In this document: piece by piece, positions 26,011 through 34,880 of the stretch | Layout of the letters: every line of letters starts with the position of its first letter | Numbering within the stretch: position 1 is the stretch's first letter | Assembly (NCBI RefSeq): GCF_013282095.1 | Contig: NZ_BLTJ01000001.1 | Location: forward strand, 186,001 to 250,000 | Source of the DNA: Enterocloster alcoholdehydrogenati | GTDB lineage: Bacteria > Bacillota > Clostridia > Lachnospirales > Lachnospiraceae | Reading direction: 5' to 3' | DNA: 64,000 bases | Translations under genes and position numbers: made by a program | The notes under the pieces: generated by a model | What the model was told of the DNA's origin: nothing | Seen by the model: only the letters and a program-made list of their open reading frames with translations | Databases searched by the model: none

Positions 26011-27906
26011 TTACCTTCCCTTCTTTTTATGGATATTGCGGATGGGTTTCTTTTTCTTTGAAACGGTCGGCTTTGCCCCCGTATTCGCACCATTTTCCTT
26101 TCTGCGTCTCCCTGAGGGCCGCACCAGACATTTTTTGTCAAATCCTATCAGATCCGTCCGTCCTGCAATCCGAAGCGCCTCCACCACCAGATCATAGTTC
26201 TTCGGATCCCGGTACTGGATCAAAGCCCTCTGCATAGCCTTTTCATGGGGATTCACCGGCACATAAACCTTTTCCATAGTCCGGCAGTCATATCCCGTAT
26301 AGTACATACAGGTGGAAATGGTGGAGGGCGTGGGATAAAAGTCCTGCACCTGTTCCGGCATATAGCCCAGATCCCTCAAATACTCTGCCAGTTCCACCGC
26401 CTCCTTCATCGTGGAACCGGGATGGGAGGACATCAGGTAGGGAACAAGATACTGCTCCTTCCCCAGACGGGTATTCATTTCATTATATTCCTTCACAAAC
26501 CTGCGGTAGACCGCATTTTTCGGCTTTCCCATGCGGGCCAGCACTGCGTCAGAAACGTGCTCCGGGGCCACCTTTAACTGCCCGCTCACATGGTACTCAC
26601 AGAGTTCCTTTAAAAATTTACGGCTGGTGTCTGCCAGCAGATAATCAAAACGGATGCCGGAACGGATAAACACCTTCTTTACCTTCGGGATTGACCGCAG
26701 CTTTTTAAGAAGGGCCACATAATCCGAATGATCCGCCCGCAGATTTCTGCATGGCTCCGGAAAGAGACACTGTTTGGAAGGACAGGCCCCCTTTGTCAGC
26801 TGCTTTTCACAGGCCGGGAACCGGAAGTTTGCCGTGGGCCCCCCCACATCATGGATATACCCCTTAAAGTCAGGCTCCTTTGTCAGCGTTTCCGCCTCCC
26901 GGAGCAGGGACTCATGGCTTCTGGCCTGTATGATCCGTCCCTGGTGGAAGGTCAGGGCGCAGAAACTGCAGGCTCCAAAGCAGCCCCGGTTGCTGATCAG
27001 GCTGAACTTGATCTCACGAATTGCAGGAACGCCCCCAAAGGCCTCATAGGAGGGATGATAGCTTCTCATGTAGGAAAGCGCATACACGTCATCCATTTCC
27101 TGCTGGGACAGGGGCTTAGAGGGCGGATTCTGAACCACAAACACCTTTCCCTCATAAGGCTCCACCAGACGTTTTCCCGAAAAGGGATCCGTATTGCTGT
27201 ACTGTACAAAAAAGCTTTCCGCATACCGCTTTTTATCTGACACAAGTTCCTTATAGTCTGGAAGAAGCTTATAGTCATAGACACTTTCCAACTGCCTTGT
27301 CTTATATACTGTTCCATCGATAAAGGTAATATCCTTTACATCCAGCCCGCTGTTTAAGGCGTCCGCAATCTCCACAATGGAGTGCTCTCCCATTCCGTAG
27401 GAGATCAGATCCGCCTGAGAATCCAGAAGGATCGAACGCTTTAACCGGTTGGACCAGTAATCATAGTGAGCCAGACGGCGCAGGCTGGCCTCAATGCCTC
27501 CTGCGATAATGGGGACGTCCTTATAAACCGAGCGGATCAGGTTGCAGTATACCACCACCGCATAATCCGGCCGCTTTCCCATGACGCCTCCGGGGGTGTA
27601 GGCATCCTCTCTGCGCCTCTTTTTCGACACGGAATAATGATTCACCATGGAATCCATATTTCCCGCGGATACGAGAACCCCCAGCCTTGGCCGTCCCAGG
27701 CTCTGTATGCTCTCCTTGTTTTTCCAGTCCGGCTGAGCAATAATGCCTACCTTATAGCCATGAGCCTCCAAAAGCCTGGAAATGATGGCCGTGCCAAAGG
27801 AGGGGTGATCCACATAGGCATCTCCTGTCACATAAACAAAATCACACTGCTCCCAGCCCCGTTTTTCCATATCCTGCCGGCTTATCGGCAAATAATCATG
27901 TGTCAT
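26011..27906 (-). CDS. YgiQ-family radical SAM protein
   Basis: Large radical SAM protein of 631 residues. Residues 1-290 form the UPF0313 N-terminal domain (FVYVTGDAYVDHPSFG at the start); the Fe-S/SAM motif CFGACSFCALTFHQGR is near residue 310; more cysteines follow (GACPSKQCLFPEPC). The C-terminal tail is strongly basic with Lys-rich runs (GRRRKENGANTG, SKKKKPIRNIHKKKGR), suggesting RNA binding. The family's reaction is not established. Its ATG overlaps the HAD gene stop (ATGA). Confidence 0.93.
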   Translation of the reverse strand: MTHDYLPISRQDMEKRGWEQCDFVYVTGDAYVDHPSFGTAIISRLLEAHGYKVGIIAQPDWKNKESIQSLGRPRLGVLVSAGNMDSMVNHYSVSKKRRREDAYTPGGVMGKRPDYAVVVYCNLIRSVYKDVPIIAGGIEASLRRLAHYDYWSNRLKRSILLDSQADLISYGMGEHSIVEIADALNSGLDVKDITFIDGTVYKTRQLESVYDYKLLPDYKELVSDKKRYAESFFVQYSNTDPFSGKRLVEPYEGKVFVVQNPPSKPLSQQEMDDVYALSYMRSYHPSYEAFGGVPAIREIKFSLISNRGCFGACSFCALTFHQGRIIQARSHESLLREAETLTKEPDFKGYIHDVGGPTANFRFPACEKQLTKGACPSKQCLFPEPCRNLRADHSDYVALLKKLRSIPKVKKVFIRSGIRFDYLLADTSRKFLKELCEYHVSGQLKVAPEHVSDAVLARMGKPKNAVYRRFVKEYNEMNTRLGKEQYLVPYLMSSHPGSTMKEAVELAEYLRDLGYMPEQVQDFYPTPSTISTCMYYTGYDCRTMEKVYVPVNPHEKAMQRALIQYRDPKNYDLVVEALRIAGRTDLIGFDKKCLVRPSGRRRKENGANTGAKPTVSKKKKPIRNIHKKKGR

Positions 27907-28568
27907 ATCGCATCCTGCTCCTTTAAAAGCTCTCTGAAATCACAGATAAAACCGTCCGCCAGGGCCTCTTTTTCTGCCCGCATGGTTCGGGAATATTCAT
28001 CCTCCACTGCAATCACCGTCATCCCTGCGCTTTTTCCCGCCAGAATCCCCGCAGGCACATCTTCAAATACCAGGCACTTTGAAGGCTCTGCCCCCAGTCT
28101 TTTTGCCGCCTCCAGGTAAATATCCGGCGCAGGCTTTCCAAAAGCCACCTCGCAGGCTGTCACTACCGTATGGAAGTATTTTTCCATATCCAGGGATTTT
28201 AATACAGCTTCTACCATTTCCCTGCCGTTGCTGGTAGCAATGCCTGCGGGAAGCCCCCTGGAGGCGATCGCTTCTAAAAACTCCCTTGCTCCCGGCTTCA
28301 TGGAAACCTCGTTTTTATATTTTTTCAGAGACATGGCTACCCAGGCTGCCTTGATCTCTTCCACAGAATCAGCCAGTGCAAAACGCCCCTTAAAATAAAC
28401 TGCCGTTTCCGTAAAGCTCATTCCCTCAATGGCCTTTTGCAGATCCTCCGGGCAGGAAAGGCCGAACCGATTCAGATATTCGATATCAATATCCCCCCAC
28501 ATCCACATGGAATCCACTAACGTCCCATCCAGATCAAAAATCACCGCTTTTTTATCGTCCAGTATCAT
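27903..28568 (-). CDS. HAD-superfamily hydrolase (phosphatase / beta-phosphoglucomutase-like)
   Basis: 221 residues. Motif I is FDLDGTLVDS (nucleophile Asp and acid/base Asp), motif II is ATSNG, motif III the Lys in FGKPAPDIY and motif IV FEDVPAGI. The four-helix cap lies between residues 18 and 90. This is the subfamily I phosphatase/phosphomutase type; the substrate is unknown, but a sugar or nucleotide phosphate is usual. AAGGAGGGAG precedes the ATG. It is translationally coupled to ygiQ. Confidence 0.9.
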   Translation of the reverse strand: MILDDKKAVIFDLDGTLVDSMWMWGDIDIEYLNRFGLSCPEDLQKAIEGMSFTETAVYFKGRFALADSVEEIKAAWVAMSLKKYKNEVSMKPGAREFLEAIASRGLPAGIATSNGREMVEAVLKSLDMEKYFHTVVTACEVAFGKPAPDIYLEAAKRLGAEPSKCLVFEDVPAGILAGKSAGMTVIAVEDEYSRTMRAEKEALADGFICDFRELLKEQDAI

Positions 28569-28608
28569 TAACTGCTCCCTCCTTTCATGGTATGTGTTCT
28601 GCTTCGCA

Positions 28609-29400
28609 TCATTCGTTCGTCCTTTTTAAGGCAGACTGTTCCTCTGCCGTCAGCGGACGGTACTGTCCCGGCAAAAGGGACGTATCCAGCGTCAAAGGCC
28701 CCATGGACAGCCGTTTCAGATAAACCACACGGCAGCTCATAGCCTCAAACATCCGTTTCACCTGATGAAATTTTCCCTCATGGATGGTAAGTGCAACAGG
28801 GAGAGCCGTCTTAAGTGCCCCGTCGGCCGGACGTCCCCTAAGGCATTCTCCTTTTTCACAGCTTAAGACCGAAAGCTTTGCAGGACGCGTCTTTACTCCA
28901 TCCTCCAGACAAATCCCTTCTTCCAGCCGCCGGCCGGCATCGGCCGGAAGCTCCCCTTCAATATAAGCCAGATACGTTTTATCCACATGGTTCTTCGGCG
29001 AAAGGAGTTCATGAGCCAGCGGGCCGTCGTTGGTAATCAGCAGCAGCCCCTCCGTATCCACATCCAGCCGGCCCACGGGAAACAGATCCTTTCTTAAAGC
29101 CTCCCCAATCAGGCTTACCACCGTGGGATACCTGCCGTCTTCAGTGGCAGATACGGTTCCCTGGGGCTTATTCAGCATAAAATACTCCGTCCTGGCATAG
29201 CTCACGAAAAGACCATCCAGACAGATCTGATCCCGTTCTGGATCTACCTTCGTATCCGCTGCTTTTACCGTCTGGCCGTTTATTTGTATCCGACCTCTGC
29301 GCGCCATCTCCTTTACCTCACTGCGGCTCCCTTTTCCCATCTCTGTAAGAAATTTATCCAGTCGCATAAGACCCTCGCTGTGTTTCTTTTTATCTGCCAT
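28609..29400 (-). CDS. RsuA/RluB-family pseudouridine synthase
   Basis: 263 residues from ATG 29400, which has AAAGGAAA upstream; longer in-frame forms overlap the preceding gene. An S4 domain (about 11-60, MRLDKFLTEMG...GRIQINGQTV) is followed by the catalytic domain with VGRLDVDTEGLL, whose Asp is catalytic. The GKFHQVKRMF block matches the RsuA group. It probably modifies 16S rRNA (position 516 type) or 23S rRNA. It sits between a cytosine methyltransferase and the HAD gene in an RNA-modification operon. Confidence 0.92.
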   Translation of the reverse strand: MADKKKHSEGLMRLDKFLTEMGKGSRSEVKEMARRGRIQINGQTVKAADTKVDPERDQICLDGLFVSYARTEYFMLNKPQGTVSATEDGRYPTVVSLIGEALRKDLFPVGRLDVDTEGLLLITNDGPLAHELLSPKNHVDKTYLAYIEGELPADAGRRLEEGICLEDGVKTRPAKLSVLSCEKGECLRGRPADGALKTALPVALTIHEGKFHQVKRMFEAMSCRVVYLKRLSMGPLTLDTSLLPGQYRPLTAEEQSALKRTNE

Positions 29401-29423
29401 ACCGTTTCCTTTCTTTTCATGTT

Positions 29424-30917
29424 CTATTGCCATCGCCAGCCTGGATAGTACTTATTCTTAAGACTCATTCCGTTTCCCTTGGCCCAGCCCAGCGGGAAAC
29501 CGCGGTAGGCCACCAGACACCACCCCTTCACCGGCGACTCCTCCGGCAAAAGGGAAATGGTCTCCCCTTTAAGATAGCGCAGCACCCTGGGATCCTCTTC
29601 TGTCAGATCCAAGAGAGTGCCAAATTCCTCTGCCTTTAATGCCATAGCCAATGCCTGAGAAGGCTCAAAGCGGCCCTTTTTTAACTCCCCTAGCAGCAGT
29701 CCCGTGCGCAAAAAGCGCAGCGGCAGCCCCGGCTTTAAGCCTTCAGGAAGGTAGTAAGCATTCTCCTGATGAATAAAAATGCGTTCCGTCTCCCAGCGAA
29801 CCCTGCACATTTTTAAAAATGCCTCCAACTCCCGTTTTCCCTCATCCGTCGTCTGATCCTGCACTTTAGCGCCCGTCCTGGCGCTGCATCTCTGGGAATC
29901 CTTTGGCGATTTCCCCCTTCTATCCTTTAAACGCCCTCTCTCCTTCTGCTCAGGAGGTGCATCTTCCATTTCTGGTTCCCCAAAAGGCTGCACATTCTGC
30001 TCTCCTCCCATTCCCTTCTCCTTTTTTCTGAGAAGGGCCAGGAAATGTCCCTCCCCTTTTACCCGGTGGGGAAACAGACGCATACAGCCGGACAGACCGA
30101 TACCGTCCAACGCCCCGCAAACCGCGCCTGTCTTTAAAGGCACCAGTTCCATCTCCGGGCATTCCTTTAAAAGAAAGCTTACGTTATCCTCATCTTCCTT
30201 TTTGGAAAATGTACAGGTGGAATACAGCAACATCCCCCCTGGTTTCAGCATAACCACCGACTGTTTCAGGATCTCCTTCTGTAGCGGGCTGTAATATTCA
30301 GGTCCCCGCTCTCTCCAGTCCTTTACCATATCTTCGTCCCGTCTGAACATCCCCTCCCCGGAACAGGGGGCGTCTACCAGGATCTTATCAAAAAACTCCG
30401 GCCAGACTGCTGCCAGCTTTCCCGGCTCCTCGCTGACAACCGCTATATTGGCCGCTCCTGCCAGCTCCAGATTCTTAAGGAGGGCTCTGGCCCTGGAATA
30501 GCTGATGTCATTGGACACCAAAAGTCCCCTTCCTTTTAGCTTTGCCGCCAGCTCTGTGCTCTTGCCTCCCGGAGCCGCGCATACATCCAGCACCTTATCC
30601 CCCGGCTCTACCGGAAGCATAGCCGCCGGCGTCATAGCGCTTGGCTCCTGAAGATAGTACAGTCCCGCATAGTAGGCCGGATGCCTGGAAGGACGCTCCT
30701 GTGCGTCATAGTAGAACCCATTTTCTGTCCATGACACCGGCTCCAGTTTCCAGGGAAATACCTCCTTAAACGATTCAGGAGAGAGTTTGAGCGTATTCAC
30801 CCTGAGTCCTGGTTTCCACTCCTCATCATAGCTTTTTATATACTGGTCAAATTCAGCTCCTAAAAGTTCCCTCATCTCGGCAAGGAAAGCTTCTGGAAGC
30901 AGTAACGTATCCCTCAT
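29424..30917 (-). CDS. rsmF: rRNA (cytosine-C5) methyltransferase, RsmF-like
   Basis: SAM-dependent NOL1/NOP2/sun-family methyltransferase of 497 residues from ATG 30917 (AAGGAG six bases upstream). Motif I is KVLDVCAAPGGKST, and both family cysteines are present: DAPCSGEGMF and STCTFSKKED. The C-terminal part (about 395-497) looks like the PUA-like RsmF domain (PLRFLRTGLLLGELKKGRFEPSQALA). Between them, about residues 305-370, is a hydrophilic Glu/Lys/Arg-rich insert. It methylates 16S rRNA in RsmF orthologues; the exact site here is not known. It has its own consensus promoter and a hairpin in the leader. Confidence 0.92.
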   Translation of the reverse strand: MRDTLLLPEAFLAEMRELLGAEFDQYIKSYDEEWKPGLRVNTLKLSPESFKEVFPWKLEPVSWTENGFYYDAQERPSRHPAYYAGLYYLQEPSAMTPAAMLPVEPGDKVLDVCAAPGGKSTELAAKLKGRGLLVSNDISYSRARALLKNLELAGAANIAVVSEEPGKLAAVWPEFFDKILVDAPCSGEGMFRRDEDMVKDWRERGPEYYSPLQKEILKQSVVMLKPGGMLLYSTCTFSKKEDEDNVSFLLKECPEMELVPLKTGAVCGALDGIGLSGCMRLFPHRVKGEGHFLALLRKKEKGMGGEQNVQPFGEPEMEDAPPEQKERGRLKDRRGKSPKDSQRCSARTGAKVQDQTTDEGKRELEAFLKMCRVRWETERIFIHQENAYYLPEGLKPGLPLRFLRTGLLLGELKKGRFEPSQALAMALKAEEFGTLLDLTEEDPRVLRYLKGETISLLPEESPVKGWCLVAYRGFPLGWAKGNGMSLKNKYYPGWRWQ

Positions 30918-30930
30918 ATTCCGCTCCTTC

Positions 30931-30967
30931 AAAAAGTTAAGTCCCCTGCTGATCCAACAGGAGACTT
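30931..30967 (-). promoter_or_regulatory. Terminator-like leader hairpin before rsmF (possible attenuator)
   Basis: In the minus-strand RNA, AAGTCTCCTG (30958-30967) pairs with CAGGGGACTT (30939-30948), ten pairs including one U-G, followed by AAC and five U residues (30931-30935) and then at once the ribosome site AAGGAG. It starts about six bases after the predicted transcription start. It has the form of an intrinsic terminator but sits between the promoter and the first gene, so it may act as an attenuator or as a 5' stabilising stem. A competing antiterminator is not obvious in so short a leader. Confidence 0.55.
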
Positions 30968-30979
30968 ACTGTTTTTTTC

Positions 30980-31008
30980 ATTATAAAGAAGGCCTGTATG
31001 TATGTCAA
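30980..31008 (-). promoter_or_regulatory. Consensus sigma-A promoter of the RNA-modification operon
   Basis: TTGACA (31003-31008) and TATAAT (30980-30985) with a 17-base spacer on the minus strand. It is a perfect match and directly follows the terminator of the upstream GGDEF gene. Confidence 0.85.
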
Positions 31009-31010
31009 GC

Positions 31011-31034
31011 AAAAACAGGGGCGGGAATCCGCCC
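31011..31034 (-). terminator. Terminator of the GGDEF gene
   Basis: GGGCGG / CCGCCC stem with a four-base loop immediately after the stop codon, followed on the minus strand by CTGTTTTTG. The -35 of the rsmF promoter begins three bases after the T run. Confidence 0.7.
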
Positions 31035-31035
31035 T

Positions 31036-33060
31036 CTATCCCTTCCTTATGGTGAAGTGATCTTTTCCCTTCTTTTTTGTCTCATAGAGGGCTTTGTCTG
31101 CCTCCGCATAGTATTTCTCAAAGCTGCATACCGTGTCGGCAACATAGACGCCGATGCTGCTGCCAAAAAAGGAATACCTCTTTTTAAGCCCTTGAATATT
31201 GAAGTTCAGCTTCTGTACGATGGACTCAATGTTCCGGCCCGTTCCTTCTGCATCTTCCACAAATACCACAAACTCATCTCCTCCCAGGCGGTAGATTATA
31301 TCCTCTGCCCGAAAGGTTTTCCGCAGGATCTCGGCAAATGCCTTAAGCACCCGGTCTCCTGCCATATGGCCATATGTGTCGTTGATCTGCTTAAAATCAT
31401 CAATGTCCATGATAAACATGGCATTATTGCCATGTTTAATGTCCTTCTGGCTCTCCAGCAGCTGTTTGATCTTCCGCTTTCCCTCGCTGGTGTTCAGGAC
31501 CCTGGTTAAAGGATCAGTCTGCGCCCTTTTCTCCAGTTCTTCCTGCCTTAACATATCCTGGTTTATATTCTGAAGATAGCCAAAGGTTTTCCGCTCATGC
31601 ATATATTCTGTCTGAAACTCAAACAGGTTCAGGCGATACCAGCTCCACCCCTCCTCCTTCCGGATCCGGGCTTTCAGATTCACGGATAAGCGGGATTCTC
31701 CTTTCTTCATACGGGAAAATGCCTGTTCCAGTACAGGGGCACAGGATGGCTCCAGGTATCCCTTTTGAACCAGGGTTTCGATCAGTCCCTCTTCTGACAG
31801 GCTTTTTTGAACCTCATCCATTCCAATCCTTGATATATTGAACCTTTTGGTTTCCACATGGTACTCAAATATCAGGTCTGTGGTCGTCTCCAAGATACGC
31901 TGCATTTCTTCCCTGCTCCTTTGCAGCTCCTTTGTCAGAAAATATTCCTTGGTAGTGTCCACCAGCACGCTGCCAAAATGTCCTTTTTCTATCTGAAACG
32001 CATGGATCAGCATATGCCGGTTCTTTTCCTCCACATCCCAGCTGAGCACATGGGGAGTTCCATTATAAGCTGTGTCATAATAATAGGGGAGCCGTTTCCG
32101 ATCCATATCGGGAAAGATCTCGTAATAATTCCGTTTTAAAAGTTCCGGCACCTCCACTCCCACCAGTTTCGCATACGCCTGGTTGGAATAGGTGATCCGA
32201 AAATCATAGGGCGCTCCGTACGGGTCAAGAAGGACTTCTGCCGAAACGCAGGCCACCGGCATATTTTCAAGGTAGGCCACACGTTTTCGCTCTTCCTTCT
32301 CGCGCAGCTTCCGTTCATTTACAACGCTGCTTATATCGGTTCGGATCAGGACCAGTTTTTTCCTGGTGGCGTCAGCATAAGCAAAGCAAAGCTTTTTGTA
32401 GAGCAGATCTTCCTCTTTTTTGAATGTTGCGTACAAGATATATTCATTCTTATCATTCAGCATCTGCCTTACATGGCCAATCTGCATATTCTGCGTCAGT
32501 GTCTGTGCCTCCTCGGGAATCACGTGTTTTCTGTTGAAGGCATCGATAACTGTGTCATAATCATCCGCCGTATTCTGAGAAAACACGGTTTTATTGGCAT
32601 CCGGATAATAGAGTACATAACTGCCTGTTTCGATATCGATAAAACACACATAGTCCAGTTCCGGCAGGATCGCCTTTGTAATTGCCGCACTCTGGTAAAT
32701 CTCACGGACATCCCTGCTTCCGATCAGAACATGGGAATCCTCCATCTGCTCCATGGAGATTTCGTGCCATTCCAGCCCCCTTCCCATATTTTCAAAGCGG
32801 ATATAAAAATGCTCCTCCGCTGTGCTTCCTTGAGCAAACCGCTCTATATTCTCAGGGGATAAAAAACGCTCCCAGATATCAAGATCATCCCTGCACACAT
32901 AGCGCTCCCGGTACATCTCGTAAATCTCCTCGTGATCCGACCACCGGTTGCACAAATCCGGCTTTCTTTCACTGTGATACCAGTACAGCTTTTTCGTTTC
33001 CGGATCGTATTCCAGAAGGGCATCGCAAAATTTTTTGATCAGTGTTGGAAATTGTATCAT
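31036..33060 (-). CDS. PAS-domain diguanylate cyclase (GGDEF)
   Basis: 674 residues from ATG 33060 (GGGAG upstream). No membrane helix is seen, so it is a cytoplasmic sensor. PAS-like regions are at roughly 255-370 (ITYSNQAYAKLVGVE, NYYEIFP) and 385-500 (TTDLIFEYHVETKRFNI), with less clear sensory sequence before them. The C-terminal cyclase has the intact GGDEF motif at 593-597 and an RAED inhibitory site five residues before it, so it should make cyclic di-GMP from two GTP with product inhibition. No EAL or HD-GYP domain is present. It stands alone between divergent ylbJ and its own terminator. Confidence 0.92.
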   Translation of the reverse strand: MIQFPTLIKKFCDALLEYDPETKKLYWYHSERKPDLCNRWSDHEEIYEMYRERYVCRDDLDIWERFLSPENIERFAQGSTAEEHFYIRFENMGRGLEWHEISMEQMEDSHVLIGSRDVREIYQSAAITKAILPELDYVCFIDIETGSYVLYYPDANKTVFSQNTADDYDTVIDAFNRKHVIPEEAQTLTQNMQIGHVRQMLNDKNEYILYATFKKEEDLLYKKLCFAYADATRKKLVLIRTDISSVVNERKLREKEERKRVAYLENMPVACVSAEVLLDPYGAPYDFRITYSNQAYAKLVGVEVPELLKRNYYEIFPDMDRKRLPYYYDTAYNGTPHVLSWDVEEKNRHMLIHAFQIEKGHFGSVLVDTTKEYFLTKELQRSREEMQRILETTTDLIFEYHVETKRFNISRIGMDEVQKSLSEEGLIETLVQKGYLEPSCAPVLEQAFSRMKKGESRLSVNLKARIRKEEGWSWYRLNLFEFQTEYMHERKTFGYLQNINQDMLRQEELEKRAQTDPLTRVLNTSEGKRKIKQLLESQKDIKHGNNAMFIMDIDDFKQINDTYGHMAGDRVLKAFAEILRKTFRAEDIIYRLGGDEFVVFVEDAEGTGRNIESIVQKLNFNIQGLKKRYSFFGSSIGVYVADTVCSFEKYYAEADKALYETKKKGKDHFTIRKG

Positions 33061-33224
33061 ATCATCTCTCCCTTCCAAATCCTGCCAGCCCAGTTATCAT
33101 AAACATCCGATTTATAATACCACATCACCCCCAAAACCGTCCAGTCCTTCTTCTGCAATTTCTCCGGCTGCATATCCCGCCATCTCTTCTAATATACTGA
33201 TACAAAATCTCCATCCAGGTGACC

Positions 33225-34181
33225 ATGAAACGAACTCTTGGCGGTTTAGCAGCCATTTTCTGTCTGATCCTTCTCCTGCTGCGTCCTGACCTGGCTCTGA
33301 CAGGTGCGCAAAAGGGCCTTCTTCTCTGGGCCAATGTGGTTCTTCCCACCCTTCTGCCCTTTATGATCTGCTCTGGAGCCATCGTGGCCTTTAACGGTAT
33401 CCCTCTGCTCACAAAGCCATTTTCTCCCATTTTATCCGGCCTTCTGCATCTGTCCGTGCCGGGAAGTTTTGTATTTATCACCGGCCTTTTGTGCGGCTAT
33501 CCCATGGGAGCCCGGATGGACAGCTCCTTTTTGGAAGAAGGACGCATCCCCCCGGCAGAGGCCCGGTATCTCCTCGCCATCTGCAACCATCCCAGCCCCA
33601 TGTTTATTCTGGGCTATGTATGCGCCCAGGCAGTACCGCTCTTTTCCAGTCCGGCCGCCTGTCCTCCCTGGCTTTTTCCTGCCGCTCTCTATCTTCCCAT
33701 TCTCCCGGTCTCCTTTCTGGCTGGAAAATGGTATCGTCCGGGCTGGGGCGCACAGCCGGCGCAGCAGGAATTCCGTCCGCAGCAGGCTCCCTTTTCCTTT
33801 GATTCCCAACTGATGAACTGCCTGGAAACCATGGAAAAAATCGGGCTTTACATCATGCTTTTTTCCATTCTGGCCCTTTATCTTTCCTTCCTTCCTGCCT
33901 GCATCCCCCTGACTGTCCGGGCCGCACTTTTGGGCGCAGTGGAGATCACTACCGGAATCGAGACCATCGCCCGGTCAGTCCCCGGATTCAGCGGAGCGCT
34001 TCTGATCACCGGCACAGCAGCCTTTGGGGGAATCTCAGGAATCTTCCAGACAAAAAGCGTATTAAAAAGTGCCGGACTGTCGATCCGGCACTACATCCTG
34101 TGGAAACTGCTCCACACCCTTTTATCCTGTATCGTCTTTTTCGCTTTATACCGTCTCTGCAGCAATGCGCCGGCATCTTAG
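33225..34181 (+). CDS. ylbJ: YlbJ-like sporulation membrane protein (nucleoside-recognition domain)
   Basis: 318 residues from ATG 33225; a GTG six bases upstream is an alternative because AGGTGA is very close to the ATG. About eight hydrophobic segments make it an integral membrane protein. LLLWANVVLPTLLPFMICSG near the start and the GLLCGYPMGARM block are typical of YlbJ/Gate-domain proteins. In Bacillus, ylbJ is needed for sporulation and follows rsmD and coaD; here those genes are next door but on the opposite strand, which supports the call. It is shorter than Bacillus YlbJ (about 400). Its stop overlaps the stop of the convergent gene. Confidence 0.78.
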   Translation: MKRTLGGLAAIFCLILLLLRPDLALTGAQKGLLLWANVVLPTLLPFMICSGAIVAFNGIPLLTKPFSPILSGLLHLSVPGSFVFITGLLCGYPMGARMDSSFLEEGRIPPAEARYLLAICNHPSPMFILGYVCAQAVPLFSSPAACPPWLFPAALYLPILPVSFLAGKWYRPGWGAQPAQQEFRPQQAPFSFDSQLMNCLETMEKIGLYIMLFSILALYLSFLPACIPLTVRAALLGAVEITTGIETIARSVPGFSGALLITGTAAFGGISGIFQTKSVLKSAGLSIRHYILWKLLHTLLSCIVFFALYRLCSNAPAS

Positions 34182-34867
34182 TCCTCTGTGTTCTCCTCAG
34201 CCGGGGCTGCCTGCCCTTGCTCCTGCTTTGAATCCCCTCCTGAGAGTTCGTTTCGATTGGCGGAAACAATATCGTAGCTGGACTGTAAGGAACTCATAAG
34301 GGAATCAAAACGTCCTCTCGCATTGTCCATGGTATGGTTAATGATGGTCTGAAGGCTGCGGAGCATATCGTCGGTGTACTGGATGGAACCCTGGCGGATG
34401 TTGTTTGCATCATTAGCCGCAGCGTCTACAATAGCCTGCGCCTGGATATTCGCCTGGGAAATAACCTCCTCTGCATGGCTGTAGGCCCGCTGCATAATCT
34501 CATGCTCATTGATCATCTCTGTGGTCTGCTCATTGGCCTGCGCCACCATGGAATTGGCCTGTTCAGTCGCCTGATTCACCATAGAATTGGCCTGCTCCGT
34601 TGCCTGGGCTATCATGGCGTCTGACTGTGCCTTTGCCTCCGCAAGCATAGCATCCGACTGGGATCTGGCGTCATTTAAGATAGTTTCCTGCTGGCTGATG
34701 ATCTTCTGATACTTCTTGATCTCATCCGGGATCCGCATTCTGAGCTCCACCAGAAGCTCCTCCATCTCTTCTTTATTCACAATGATCTTACTGTTGGACA
34801 GCGCCTGGAACTTGCAGCTGTCAATATATTCCTCGATCTCACTTATCAACTGTTCTATTCTGCTCAT
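34178..34867 (-). CDS. Coiled-coil protein with tandem 11-residue repeats
   Basis: 229 residues, function not known; similar proteins are often labelled ATPase subunit-like only because of their coiled coils. Residues 1-60 are charged helix; residues 70-124 hold five consecutive 11-residue units (QSDAMLAEAKA, QSDAMIAQATE, QANSMVNQATE, QANSMVAQANE, QTTEMINEHEI), a hendecad pattern that favours a right-handed or straight coiled coil. More Ala/Gln-rich helix follows to about 205, then an acidic disordered tail. No membrane segment is seen. It is 13 bases downstream of coaD and likely co-transcribed with rsmD and coaD. A scaffold or division/DivIVA-like role is speculation. Confidence 0.85.
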   Translation of the reverse strand: MSRIEQLISEIEEYIDSCKFQALSNSKIIVNKEEMEELLVELRMRIPDEIKKYQKIISQQETILNDARSQSDAMLAEAKAQSDAMIAQATEQANSMVNQATEQANSMVAQANEQTTEMINEHEIMQRAYSHAEEVISQANIQAQAIVDAAANDANNIRQGSIQYTDDMLRSLQTIINHTMDNARGRFDSLMSSLQSSYDIVSANRNELSGGDSKQEQGQAAPAEENTED

Positions 34868-34880
34868 CTTGCGATCTCCT

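Noticed and set aside
34488-34660. CRISPR-like or satellite repeat
   Set aside because: The 33-bp periodicity follows an 11-residue protein repeat, is imperfect at DNA level and has no spacers.
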